64,000 nt of DNA from CAWKAO01 sp963847665 (GTDB lineage: Bacteria > Actinomycetota > Humimicrobiia > Humimicrobiales > Humimicrobiaceae): NCBI GenBank assembly GCA_963847665.1, contig CAWKAO010000002.1, positions 744,001 to 808,000 of the forward strand, read 5' to 3'. A program made the position numbers and the translations under genes. The notes under the pieces were generated by a model. It was not told the DNA's origin and searched no databases. It was given only the letters and a program-made list of their open reading frames with translations. Shown here piece after piece: positions 1-8,642 of this stretch. Every line of letters starts with the position of its first letter. Positions within the stretch are counted from its first letter, which is position 1.

Positions 1-21
1 GATGAGAACAGTTTATTTTTA

Positions 22-95
22 TGGAGCGGGGTACGGGAGTCGAACCCGCCTCTTAAGCTTGGGAAGCTTATGTACTACCGATGTACTAACCCCGC
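22..95 (-). tRNA. tRNA-Gly, anticodon CCC
   Basis: Read on the minus strand, the segment folds into a cloverleaf. The 7-bp acceptor stem is GCGGGGT/ACCCCGC, and a D arm follows. The anticodon stem TAAGC/GCTTA closes the loop TTCCCAA, giving anticodon CCC. The T arm has loop TTCGACT, and a CCA end is encoded at 22-24. The 74-nt length is normal. CCC reads the glycine codon GGG, and U33 is present. It stands alone upstream of, and divergent from, the lipid kinase gene. Confidence 0.95.
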
Positions 96-220
96 AAAGT
101 TTAAATAGAAAAGCTAATTTTTTCTAAAAATTATTATATCCAAATTACTCTGGCAAGTGAAATAATAAATATAAAATTGTTTTTTTTTCTTGTAAAAACT
201 AATAAAATATCATAGTAATA

Positions 221-1099
221 ATGAAAAGTTTAATCATTTTAAATCCTGCATCATATCAGGGAAAGGCACTTCTCTATAGAGAGGAACTTGAGGCAGCACT
301 AAAGGAACTGGCCCTTTCTCATGATATCGTGCTCAGTAAAAGTTCAGCAGACATTACAGATACTGTAAGAAAGAATATAGACAATTACACTAACTTTATA
401 TCTGTTGGTGGTGATGGTACACTGCATCATATGGCCAATACATTGGCGGGAACTGATAAAAACCTCGGCTGTATCCCTTTTGGATCGGGTAATGACATTG
501 CAACCAGCCTGGGAATAACTGCTGATATCAAAAAATGTTGCCTGTCTATCAAGCAATGCAGGACAAAAAAGATAGATCTTGGACTTATAAATAAAAAGTA
601 CTATTATCTTGGAGTTTCAGGAGCAGGATTTGATTCAGTTGTGACCGACCTGGCAAACAATACAAGGTTTCCTTTTAAAGGTCCGTCAAAATATAAATAT
701 GCTATATATAAGACTATAATAACCTTTACCTCAAAGAAATTTTATATTAAATATAACGGTATCGTGAAAACAGTCGATTCGATGTTTATGGTTGTCGGGA
801 ACACTGATAGGTATGGTGGAGGGATGAGGATAGTCCCGGATGCAGACCCTTTTGATAGCATATTGGACGTCTGTATTATCAAAAGAATGAACAAAATACA
901 TTTCATCAAAACATTTCCACTTGTTTTCGAAGGTCTTCACACAACAGATCCGTTCGTCGAGTACTTTAAAGTTAAAAATATTGAAATAGACAGTGAATAT
1001 AAATTTAGTGTATTTGCTGATGGTGAATATATCTGCAAATTGCCAGCCAGTTATGAATTAGCCCCAGAAGCTCTTAATTTCATAATGCCGGGAGATTGA
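221..1099 (+). CDS. YegS/BmrU-type diacylglycerol/lipid kinase
   Basis: This soluble 292-residue protein belongs to the diacylglycerol kinase catalytic family, which phosphorylates diacylglycerol or related membrane lipids using ATP. The nucleotide-binding motif GGDGTL lies at residues 63-68 and the partner motif FGSGND at about 87-92. Both are diagnostic of the family, and the length is typical (about 290-310). The C-terminal beta-sandwich ends in the usual SVFADGEYI-type segment. The ATG has only a weak ribosome site. The gene is convergent with the downstream substrate-binding protein gene, with 9 nt between the stops. The precise lipid substrate cannot be told from sequence. Confidence 0.88.
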   Translation: MKSLIILNPASYQGKALLYREELEAALKELALSHDIVLSKSSADITDTVRKNIDNYTNFISVGGDGTLHHMANTLAGTDKNLGCIPFGSGNDIATSLGITADIKKCCLSIKQCRTKKIDLGLINKKYYYLGVSGAGFDSVVTDLANNTRFPFKGPSKYKYAIYKTIITFTSKKFYIKYNGIVKTVDSMFMVVGNTDRYGGGMRIVPDADPFDSILDVCIIKRMNKIHFIKTFPLVFEGLHTTDPFVEYFKVKNIEIDSEYKFSVFADGEYICKLPASYELAPEALNFIMPGD

Positions 1100-1108
1100 T
1101 CTTTTCTA

Positions 1109-2299
1109 TCAATACCTGACCCAGTCTCCATTTTTCATAAGAAAAACAGTTGAAGGTGGGTCCATCCTGTCGCCGTTAGAATTGAACTCTATATGCCCTA
1201 CAATACCATCATAAGAGGTAGTTTTTAACACCTCAAGAAAATCCTCTGGTAGAACAGAATTTGTTTTTTTCATCGAATCTATGATTATGTTAAGAGCATC
1301 ATAGGTATATGGAGCGAATGGTCCCGGACCCTGATCAATAAGTTCATTTTCACCGGTTTTCTCTATGAAGTCATTGTATTTTCTCCAGAACTCTATGGCT
1401 TTCTTATCTTCACTATATTTGGCAAGTGACGGAGGTTCCGAAACAATTGCCAGCAGCCCTTCCAGATATGTTTTATCCGTGAGCTTGCTTATACCTTCAT
1501 CCATTCCCAGTTCTTCTGTCACAAAGGTGCTGCCTAGACCCAGGACCCTAACTTTTTCAATCAGGTCAGCAACCTCATTGTATTTTCCACAAAAGAATAT
1601 AATATCAGGCTCATCGATGATAAGATTTTCAGCAAGGATATTGTACTGCTCCTCATCGAATTCAACAGAATACCTTTTATTATAATCTAAATTTCTTGAG
1701 TCAAAGATCTCCAGCAGAAAATCAACAAGCTGGACAGAGTAATCTTCACCATCATCTATCAATATCAGTTTTGATGGATTTAAGCCTTCAGAAATAAATC
1801 CAGCGATATTTTCTATTTTCTGGCTATTGTTAATTATCATCCTGAAAAAATTAGGAAATCCCCTGGAAATGTCTACACCCTGTGCAGAAGGGGTTATCAT
1901 TGGGATGTTATACTCTGAAAATACAGGTATTGAAGCCTTGGTAGTGCCGTTAAAAATAGGACCGATAACTGCAGAGACATTTTCTTCTACAAATTCCTGG
2001 GATATAAGAAATGCTTTTTCAGCATTGCCCTCATCATCTTTTGAGACTATATCTATCTTGTAATCATATCCGCCTATTTTTACTGGAGATAATTCTGAGA
2101 CAGCAAGCCTTATGCTCGCAAGCTGATCCAACCCAAAAAAGTTATCGTCGCCTGACAGGGACGCCAGGTTCCCGATCTTAATGATCTTTTCCTTACTTTC
2201 ACATCCGGTAAAACTAAAAACAAGTATGAGGATAGAAAGCAAAACGACCATAGTGAATGTAACAGTTTTAAAAAACTTAAAAGACCTGTAACCTTGCAT
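1109..2299 (-). CDS. ABC-transporter-type substrate-binding lipoprotein (branched-chain amino acid binding-protein fold)
   Basis: The 396-residue protein begins with a basic stretch, a hydrophobic helix (about residues 14-30) and the lipobox FTGC, with the lipidated cysteine at residue 33. It should therefore be anchored outside the membrane. The mature part follows the periplasmic-binding-protein type 6 (LivJ-like) pattern: IGNLASLSG near the start, a VIGP segment, then the second lobe. An AAGGAG site lies 11 nt before the ATG. No permease or ATPase genes are adjacent, so it may be an orphan receptor or serve a transporter encoded elsewhere. The ligand is unknown. Confidence 0.85.
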   Translation of the reverse strand: MQGYRSFKFFKTVTFTMVVLLSILILVFSFTGCESKEKIIKIGNLASLSGDDNFFGLDQLASIRLAVSELSPVKIGGYDYKIDIVSKDDEGNAEKAFLISQEFVEENVSAVIGPIFNGTTKASIPVFSEYNIPMITPSAQGVDISRGFPNFFRMIINNSQKIENIAGFISEGLNPSKLILIDDGEDYSVQLVDFLLEIFDSRNLDYNKRYSVEFDEEQYNILAENLIIDEPDIIFFCGKYNEVADLIEKVRVLGLGSTFVTEELGMDEGISKLTDKTYLEGLLAIVSEPPSLAKYSEDKKAIEFWRKYNDFIEKTGENELIDQGPGPFAPYTYDALNIIIDSMKKTNSVLPEDFLEVLKTTSYDGIVGHIEFNSNGDRMDPPSTVFLMKNGDWVRY

Positions 2300-2557
2300 T
2301 TTGACTTTAACTCCTTAAATGCTATTGAAAAACAATTAATATAAAAATAAAATCACAGAAATTTAAAAGTGATTATATCAGAAAAAAGGCAATTATTAAT
2401 TATTTTTTAAATATAAGTGTGATAAAATCAAAAAAGTATAAAATATTGATTCTATTTTCCAGTAGACCTTTTTATGGCATATTTAATATATTATATCATC
2501 TGTTATATTCAACCTGTTGATTTCTAAAATATTATAATAAAAAAAAGGAGAAAAATT

Positions 2558-3403
2558 ATGGGAAATATTGCAATTGTAACAGACAGCACCGCTGACATTT
2601 CAGAAGAAATATTAAAAAAATATAATATAAAAACAGTCCCTCTTTATGTAAATTTTGAAGATAAAAGCTACCTGGATGATGGTGTAGATATAACTTTCAG
2701 GCAATTCTATGACAGGCTTTCAGAAGTAAAAACACTTCCAAAATCTGCCCAACCTTCTCCTGCAGATTTTAAGGAAGCATATAGTAGTGCATTAAAAGAT
2801 AATGAAAGTGTGATCTCAATACACATCTCAAAAAAGATGTCAGGTACTATTGATTCTGCAGAAATAGCAAAAAAAGAGCTCGGAGGAGACATTACAATAA
2901 TAGACTCTGGGCTTGTGCATATCCCTCTTGGTATACTTGTAATTAGAGCTGCTGAACTTGTTTTACAGGGAAAGTCAAAAGAAGAGATCATTAAAGATAT
3001 CGGGATCCTGAAAGAAAAGATAACTGTCCTTTTTATTCCTAGAAGCCTGAAATACCTCATCATGGGAGGCCGGATCGGAAGGGCAAAAGGGCTTATTGCA
3101 TCCCTTCTTGAGATAAATCCAATACTGACCTTAAATTCAGGTGAAGTCTCCCAATACAAGACTACCAGAAGATGGAACCAGGCTAAAAATGAGCTAATAG
3201 AATCATTGAAAAGCATGATAACAGACAGTAGCAGGCTACACATGTTCGTATCAGATTCAAATGCCAAGGAAGAAGGTGACCAGATGATGGAAAGGATCAA
3301 AAAAGAAATAAACCCTGCTGAGATTTCAAGATCCTACATAGGAGCGGTAGTCGGAATCCACCTGGGTCCTGATGCAATAGCAGTGACATTCTATGAACAG
3401 TGA
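2558..3403 (+). CDS. degV: DegV family fatty-acid-binding protein, copy 1
   Basis: DegV (FakB-like) proteins bind a single fatty acid; in Firmicutes they present it to the FakA kinase for phospholipid synthesis. The 281-residue protein has the family hallmarks VTDSTAD at residues 7-13, the QPSPADF segment in the first domain, KKMSGT in the middle, and the GGRIGR motif before the second domain. An AAAAGGAG ribosome site precedes the ATG. A close paralogue follows 82 nt downstream, so this is a tandem duplication. No fakA kinase gene is visible here. Confidence 0.93.
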   Translation: MGNIAIVTDSTADISEEILKKYNIKTVPLYVNFEDKSYLDDGVDITFRQFYDRLSEVKTLPKSAQPSPADFKEAYSSALKDNESVISIHISKKMSGTIDSAEIAKKELGGDITIIDSGLVHIPLGILVIRAAELVLQGKSKEEIIKDIGILKEKITVLFIPRSLKYLIMGGRIGRAKGLIASLLEINPILTLNSGEVSQYKTTRRWNQAKNELIESLKSMITDSSRLHMFVSDSNAKEEGDQMMERIKKEINPAEISRSYIGAVVGIHLGPDAIAVTFYEQ

Positions 3404-3485
3404 TGACCCGTATTTTTAATCCTTTTCAGGATTCTTTATAATAAAGAGAAAAATATATTCAATAAAAAGAAAGTGAGGAGTAAAA

Positions 3486-4331
3486 ATGCAAAAGGTAGCA
3501 ATAGTAACTGACAGCACAGCAGATCTATCGGATGAATTTTATAAAAAGTATAATATAACAGTAGTCCCTCTTTCAGTTATTTTTGGAGAAGATATTTATA
3601 CTGATGACGGGATTTCAATAACAAAATCGCAGTTCTATGACAAACTGAAAACTGAAAAAAAATTACCGACTACTACCCAGCCTTCTCCTGCAGATTTTAA
3701 GAAAGCATACAGTAAAATACTGGAGGACCATGAAAGTATTATATCGATCCATATATCCAAAAAGATGTCTGGTACTTTTGACTCAGCGGAAATGGCCAGA
3801 AAGGAAATGCCTGATAGTGACATCACTATAATAGATTCAGAAGTGACTACAATGGCACTTGGCCTTATAGTCTATAAAGCTGGCGAACTTGCTTTTAACA
3901 ATGAATCCAAAGAACAGATAATCAAAAGAGTAAATGAGATCAAGTCTAAAATAAACACGCTTTTTATTCCTCATACTCTTGAATATCTTCAAAAGGGAGG
4001 GAGGATCGGCAGGGCAAGGGGACTTATTGCATCTCTGCTTGAGATAAAACCACTGCTTACGCTTCAATCTGGAGAGGTCTGTCAATTTAAGACAACCAGA
4101 AGATGGAACCAGGCTAAGAGCGAGCTTCTTTCATCCATGCAGGGTATGATCAAAGACGGAAGTCTTGTAAATGTTTCGGTAGCTGATGCAGATATGCCTG
4201 AAGAAGGCGACGAGATGGCTGAAAAAATAAAGAGCATGCTCGATCCTAAATTCATCTTCAGGACAAAGATAGGTGTCATAGTCGGCACACATCTAGGACC
4301 TGGTATTGCTGTGGCATTTTACGAAGAATAG
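3486..4331 (+). CDS. degV: DegV family fatty-acid-binding protein, copy 2
   Basis: This protein has the same 281-residue length and motif order as the preceding gene: VTDSTAD, QPSPADF, KKMSGT, GGRIGR and the TTRRWNQAK stretch. The two clearly arose by tandem duplication but have diverged across both domains, which suggests different fatty-acid preferences. That is an inference from the FakB1/FakB2 precedent in Staphylococcus, where two binding proteins select saturated or unsaturated chains. GTGAGGAG lies just before the ATG. The next gene starts 12 nt after the stop, so they are probably co-transcribed. Confidence 0.93.
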   Translation: MQKVAIVTDSTADLSDEFYKKYNITVVPLSVIFGEDIYTDDGISITKSQFYDKLKTEKKLPTTTQPSPADFKKAYSKILEDHESIISIHISKKMSGTFDSAEMARKEMPDSDITIIDSEVTTMALGLIVYKAGELAFNNESKEQIIKRVNEIKSKINTLFIPHTLEYLQKGGRIGRARGLIASLLEIKPLLTLQSGEVCQFKTTRRWNQAKSELLSSMQGMIKDGSLVNVSVADADMPEEGDEMAEKIKSMLDPKFIFRTKIGVIVGTHLGPGIAVAFYEE

Positions 4332-4343
4332 GTATAAAAAGAC

Positions 4344-5651
4344 TTGGAAGATAAAAAAATTCTCAGAAAGAGATTGCAGCAGCAAAGGGACGCGCTTCCA
4401 CTAAAAGCAAGGATACAAAAAAGCAAGATAATCGCTAAAAAGTTTATCCAGAGTCCCGAATATAAAGATTCTAAGAATATACTGATATATTATCCGTTCA
4501 GGAGTGAAATAGATACTACATTCATCATGAAGAAAGCACTCAGGGATGGAAAAAAAATAATCCTTCCAAAAGTATCTGGAAATGATCTGAAATTATTTTT
4601 TATACATGATCTAAAAAAACAGCTTACACTGGGTACTTTTGACATTATGGAACCGTCTGGGGATGGATGTATAAGAGCAGATATCAGAGACATCGATCTT
4701 GCTGTTATTCCCGGGGTCTGTTTTGATGTAAGTTTTAATCGATTGGGTTATGGAGGAGGGTTTTATGACAGGGTGATCCCTCTTCTATCCGAAAAAATAA
4801 AGAAAATCGCTATTTGCTTTGATCTCCAGCTTATACTCTCAATACCTGTAGAAGAACATGACCAAAAAATCGATAAAATAATCACAGAAAAACGAACACT
4901 GTCCAGGGAAAGGGACCTGAATGCTAACCCGGAATCAGATACTGCTATTCTTATACCGGCATTTAATGAAGCAAAGTATATAGAAGATGTGATCACAAGT
5001 TGTTCCAGATATGGACTTGATATAATAATTGTAGATGATGGTTCAAAAGATAAAACTGTTGAGATCATCGAAGATTTAATTCAAGAAAAGGACCTGAAAA
5101 TATCTTTAATAAAACATGAAAAAAACAGAGGCAAGGGAGAAGCTCTAAAAACAGGCTTCAAATACGCTCTTGCTAAACATTATAATGGCGTTATAACTCT
5201 GGATGCAGATGGCCAGCATAATGTAAATGAAATTTCCACTTTTCTCGAAACACTGCAAAAAGAAAGTCCTGACCTCATAGTGGGAAGCAGATTTAAAAAT
5301 GTAAGAAGCATGCCCTTTATAAGGCTTGCAACAAACTTTTTTACTTCCTGGCTTATCTCACTCATTGCGGGTAGAAAAATAGATGATGTCCAATCCGGCT
5401 TTAGGTTTATAGGTTTCAGGGCACTAAAAAATATAAAACTTGAGACAAAAAACTTTGATACAGAACCAGAAATACTTCTAAAAGCAAGCTGGCTGGGTTA
5501 TAAGATAATAAATGTCCCCATAACTACTATATATCACCAGGATTTTGTAAGCCATGTAAACCCATTTATTGATACTCTGAAATTTTTCAGGCTTGTCTTC
5601 AGGAGTGTTGCCCAAAAAAGAAGTTTTAAGCGCTATCATACCATGCTTTAA
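4344..5651 (+). CDS. Fusion: 5-formyltetrahydrofolate cyclo-ligase (N-terminal) + family 2 glycosyltransferase (C-terminal)
   Basis: This is a single 435-residue frame starting at TTG, 12 nt after degV copy 2. Residues 1-185 are a complete 5-formyl-THF cyclo-ligase, which makes 5,10-methenyl-THF using ATP. The mid-domain FDIMEPSG segment is present, and the signature RLGYGGGFYDR falls at 133-143. Residues 199-435 are a GT-A glycosyltransferase of the dolichol-phosphate-mannose-synthase type: PAFNEA near 205, VDDGSKDKT near 230 and the metal-binding DADGQH at 287-292. No transmembrane helix follows. The last 26 bases overlap the convergent small membrane gene. I see no frame break at the junction. 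A fused gene is unusual; two activities from one transcript could also reflect a lost stop codon. Confidence 0.85.
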   Translation: MEDKKILRKRLQQQRDALPLKARIQKSKIIAKKFIQSPEYKDSKNILIYYPFRSEIDTTFIMKKALRDGKKIILPKVSGNDLKLFFIHDLKKQLTLGTFDIMEPSGDGCIRADIRDIDLAVIPGVCFDVSFNRLGYGGGFYDRVIPLLSEKIKKIAICFDLQLILSIPVEEHDQKIDKIITEKRTLSRERDLNANPESDTAILIPAFNEAKYIEDVITSCSRYGLDIIIVDDGSKDKTVEIIEDLIQEKDLKISLIKHEKNRGKGEALKTGFKYALAKHYNGVITLDADGQHNVNEISTFLETLQKESPDLIVGSRFKNVRSMPFIRLATNFFTSWLISLIAGRKIDDVQSGFRFIGFRALKNIKLETKNFDTEPEILLKASWLGYKIINVPITTIYHQDFVSHVNPFIDTLKFFRLVFRSVAQKRSFKRYHTML

Positions 5652-5787
5652 AGACATCAAGATACTCTTTGATCTGTTTGTTGAAGACAAGCATAAGAAT
5701 GACGATGACAAGGATCACTATGATGAATATCGCGCTTTTTTCAAGTACTGTCAGCGTGCGTCTTCTGTCTTGTTTTTCTTCAAGCAT
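5626..5787 (-). CDS. Small single-pass membrane protein
   Basis: A 53-residue protein has a charged N-terminus (LEEKQDRRR), one strong transmembrane helix at about residues 18-37 rich in Ile, Val and Leu, and a short polar tail. The ATG at 5787 is preferred because AGGAG sits 7 nt upstream; a further in-frame ATG at 5808 lacks such a site. It overlaps the end of the upstream double-HTH gene by 8 nt, which suggests translational coupling, and it would be the last gene of the division operon. The size and TLTVLEKSAI segment faintly recall pilin-like or FtsL-like small proteins, but I do not recognise a family. Confidence 0.55.
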   Translation of the reverse strand: MLEEKQDRRRTLTVLEKSAIFIIVILVIVILMLVFNKQIKEYLDVFKAWYDSA

Positions 5788-6184
5788 TTGCCCTGCTCCT
5801 GCTTTCAATATATTCTGCCAGGTTCTGCGCAGTGATCCTCCAGGAACTCCGGCCCTCTCTTATTTTAAAACCCTTTAACTTTTTTGATTTTAATAGAAGC
5901 AGCACATTATCTGTTGAAAGTTGCAATATTTTAGAGACCTGTTCAACTGTATATAAAACCGGATATTTTCCTGTGGTTTCTTTTAAATCAATATCAGTAT
6001 TTTTAGTTTCTGCGATAAAGTCTTTTATAAAACTTTCGAAATCACTTTCGGTTACCCTCAAAGCCTTGCCAATCCTTACTGCGTGCAGTCTTTTTAAAAT
6101 GATCAGTCGCATTATCAGGTCTTCAGTTATTCCTGACAACTCTGAGATTTCTTTTATAGTATAGAGTTTTTTATTTTCTACCAT
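5780..6184 (-). CDS. Double helix-turn-helix (excisionase/MerR-like) DNA-binding protein
   Basis: The 134-residue protein contains two copies of an excisionase-type winged helix-turn-helix. The first is at residues 7-55 (YTIKEISELSGITEDLIMRL) and the second at about 77-130 (TVEQVSKILQLSTDNVLLLL, ending in WRITAQNLAEYI). A polar linker joins them. One HTH is usual in this family, so tandem copies suggest recognition of a longer or repeated site. It lies downstream of the CpaE-like ATPase gene and overlaps the following small membrane gene. A role in nucleoid or septum placement is possible from context but is only inference. Confidence 0.72.
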   Translation of the reverse strand: MVENKKLYTIKEISELSGITEDLIMRLIILKRLHAVRIGKALRVTESDFESFIKDFIAETKNTDIDLKETTGKYPVLYTVEQVSKILQLSTDNVLLLLKSKKLKGFKIREGRSSWRITAQNLAEYIESRSRANA

Positions 6185-6226
6185 TTAACTTAATAATACC
6201 TGAAAGATTACAAATACAGTAATATT

Positions 6227-7363
6227 TTAAGATGATATTATATTATTGAACATATCAGATAGGTCTGACCCAATATCTAAAATTCCAGTTTTTTTACTGG
6301 ATTTGCTTAGAGATATCCATTCTTTATTCTCTAAAAAAGGGATCACCCCTAATACAGGCAGTCCGGAGATCTCATTTATATTTTTTAGATCTCTGTCAAA
6401 TATTTTATTTATACAATTAATGATAAGACCTTTTTTCTTCTCTGGAGTTATAAATTTTAGTAGATTCACAGGTCTCATTGCCTGGATGAATTCATGGCTG
6501 CAAATAAAAAAAACAAAAGTTGAAAGATTCAATGTCTCAAGGAATATATTATCATATCTAACCGGAAGATCTATTATTATGTAGTTATAAATACTTCTTG
6601 CATTAAATATCAGGTTGGTCAGCATATCAACATCAAACTTATCGCTCTGGTATAATGATAATGGCGGATTTAAAAAATCAATGTTTGTACCCCTGTATCT
6701 TATTATGGAATTATTTAAGGAATCTGAATCTTTAAGGTCACTTTCAATAAAACAGTTAAGGTTCGGTATTTGTGGTATTTTAAGCTTAAGAACAAGATCT
6801 GAAGGACCTTCGCAAAAATTGAAGTCTATATATAGTATTTTCAGGTTTTTTAAGTCCTTAAGATACCATGCTGTATTAAATGCTATGGTAGTCTTTCCGA
6901 CACCACCCTGCATTGAAAAAAAAGAGATCACCTGCTGATTTAGAAACCTTAATTTCTCAATTGCTTCGGAGGCTTCCTTAATAAAAAAACTGTCTTTTTT
7001 GCCTGCTTCATAAGACCTGTCAATGACTTTAAGTATTTTTAGATAATCATTTACTATGACAACATTTTTTAAACAAATACTCCTGGATTTTATTAAATCT
7101 TTAGGAGCATAATAAGATTCATCCCTGTCTGGGCAACCTGTAATAATAAGTTTTATTTCAGTATTATGCACAATATGGGATGCGATCTCATCCATGTTTT
7201 TAACAGGTCGGGATATTATAAAATAATCAGGCAGATGCTCTTCTATATAATGCATGAAGAAATTTACATTATCGATTACAACCAACCTGATATTCTTAAA
7301 TCTTATGGTGCTTAAAGGATCAGTTATGCTCTTATCTCTATTTAGAAGGAGTACTATTGGCAT
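6227..7363 (-). CDS. CpaE/MinD-like P-loop ATPase with receiver-like N-terminal region
   Basis: The 378-residue protein has an N-terminal alpha/beta region (about 1-125) resembling a degenerate response-regulator receiver, as in CpaE/TadZ. A ParA/MinD ATPase domain follows, with the deviant Walker A motif GGVGKTT at 153-159 and DFNFCEGPSDL in the switch region. Such ATPases position pili, chromosomes or the septum. No Tad pilus genes are in the window, and the gene lies at the distal end of the division operon, so a spatial role in division is plausible. Its ATG lies inside the end of the DUF167 gene (26-nt overlap) with no clear ribosome site, so the start is uncertain. Confidence 0.75.
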   Translation of the reverse strand: MPIVLLLNRDKSITDPLSTIRFKNIRLVVIDNVNFFMHYIEEHLPDYFIISRPVKNMDEIASHIVHNTEIKLIITGCPDRDESYYAPKDLIKSRSICLKNVVIVNDYLKILKVIDRSYEAGKKDSFFIKEASEAIEKLRFLNQQVISFFSMQGGVGKTTIAFNTAWYLKDLKNLKILYIDFNFCEGPSDLVLKLKIPQIPNLNCFIESDLKDSDSLNNSIIRYRGTNIDFLNPPLSLYQSDKFDVDMLTNLIFNARSIYNYIIIDLPVRYDNIFLETLNLSTFVFFICSHEFIQAMRPVNLLKFITPEKKKGLIINCINKIFDRDLKNINEISGLPVLGVIPFLENKEWISLSKSSKKTGILDIGSDLSDMFNNIISS

Positions 7364-7628
7364 CAGTCTTTAATAATTTAGAGTAAATATTTTCATCTAT
7401 TTTTTTTATTATTTTGATGTCTTTTAGAGATGTGTTCAAACCCGATAATATTTTTATATTTTTTTTTGGTATTCCAGTCTTTTCTGACAGAAATTTAATA
7501 AGTTCTTTATTTGCTCTGCCTCTCTCGGGAGGAGATTTTATTTTTATCTTTATCCTATCCTGATAAGCTCCTTCGATCGAGTTTGAATTGGAACCTGGCC
7601 TAACCAGTAGCTTTATTATTTCCTCCAT
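7338..7628 (-). CDS. DUF167/YggU family protein
   Basis: A short alpha/beta protein of about 96 residues matches the YggU/UPF0235 pattern: an early VRPGS segment, then the conserved SPPERGRANKELIKFLSEKTGI block, then the ILSG segment. The function is unknown even in Escherichia coli. I chose the ATG at 7628 because it gives the standard family length; a TTG at 7658 would add ten residues overlapping the divIVA stop. A yggU gene close to yggS, sepF, proC and divIVA is common in Gram-positive division operons. Confidence 0.82.
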   Translation of the reverse strand: MEEIIKLLVRPGSNSNSIEGAYQDRIKIKIKSPPERGRANKELIKFLSEKTGIPKKNIKILSGLNTSLKDIKIIKKIDENIYSKLLKTDANSTPSK

Positions 7629-7654
7629 ATATATTCCAAATGTATGATTACATA

Positions 7655-8620
7655 TCAATCATCGCTGGGCTTGAAGAAGCTTTCAATAATATCGGGATTA
7701 GCAATATCTATTTTTTTTCTTTCTTTCAAGGTTTCTATTTTTTCTCCCTCTTCTCCACTGATTTCTTCGGTCTGCTCTATGCTGGACTTTTCTTCAATAT
7801 TATATTCTTTTTCAGTTTCTTGTGCTTTTTCTGTGAATTCAGGAGCAGCAGTTTCTCCTTGTATTGATGAAGTGTCTGCCACTTCTGTTAAATCTGTGGA
7901 ATCGACCTCAGCCTGCTCCTGGATATTCTCAGAAGTCATACTGGTATCGGGTTCTTTTTTCTTATCAAAATAAAAGCCATCCTGCCTTTTGTTCCTTATA
8001 ACATTACCTTCAAAATCATCGACTTCCTTTTCTTCTTCAATATTTTCTGGCTGAGTTACTTCCTCTTCAGCCTCATCTTCTTCAGGATGCATTGCTTCTT
8101 CCTCAGAGTCCTCAGATATTTCCTCCTGTTCCTGTTCCAGCGGTTCTTCATGCACCACAAATCCAACCTCGGCCTCCTCTGTAAGCTCATTTAACTGTTC
8201 TGACATCTGTCTTATTTTTTCTTTAAACTCGCTATACTTGTTTTGCAGTATGAGGATGGACTTTTCCATTTCAACTTTTCTTGTTTCCATGGATTTAATG
8301 ATATCCTGCTCTTCTTCTTTTCTTTTTTCCAGCAATTCCTCCGCTTCCCTATTTGCCTGGCTTTTTATATCTTCCGCTACTTTATGCGCAGATATCAATG
8401 CATCCTGTATGATCTTTTTTATATCCGAGTCTTCTTCCTGTTCTTTATTGTTTTCATATTTAAGCCTGTCAAGATTATCCTGAAGTTCCCTGTTCTTTTT
8501 TATCAATCTGTCAAATTCCACCGACACAATATCAAGAAATTTATCTACATCGTCAGTTTTATATCCCTTAAAAACAATGTGGAATTCTTTCGTCCTGATG
8601 AACTCTGCATTTTTTTCCAT
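7655..8620 (-). CDS. divIVA: DivIVA cell-division/polar-growth scaffold protein
   Basis: DivIVA binds curved membrane at poles and septa and recruits division or wall-synthesis factors. The 321-residue protein has the family N-terminal domain, including FKGYKTDDVDKFLD at about 15-28, followed by a long coiled coil to about residue 150. Next comes a very acidic Glu-rich stretch (about 165-290) ending in a short tail. The acidic extension is longer than in Bacillus DivIVA (about 164 residues) and closer to actinobacterial Wag31/DivIVA lengths. The ATG at 8620 is chosen because GGAGG lies 6 nt before it; an upstream ATG would run through the proC stop. Confidence 0.93.
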   Translation of the reverse strand: MEKNAEFIRTKEFHIVFKGYKTDDVDKFLDIVSVEFDRLIKKNRELQDNLDRLKYENNKEQEEDSDIKKIIQDALISAHKVAEDIKSQANREAEELLEKRKEEEQDIIKSMETRKVEMEKSILILQNKYSEFKEKIRQMSEQLNELTEEAEVGFVVHEEPLEQEQEEISEDSEEEAMHPEEDEAEEEVTQPENIEEEKEVDDFEGNVIRNKRQDGFYFDKKKEPDTSMTSENIQEQAEVDSTDLTEVADTSSIQGETAAPEFTEKAQETEKEYNIEEKSSIEQTEEISGEEGEKIETLKERKKIDIANPDIIESFFKPSDD

Positions 8621-8642
8621 TAAAACCTCCATTTCCTTCTGA

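Noticed and set aside
8238..8623. Plus-strand frames opposite the divIVA coiled coil
   Set aside because: They are low-complexity Phe/Ser-rich shadows of the Glu/Lys-rich coiled-coil codons, without a ribosome site or family motif.
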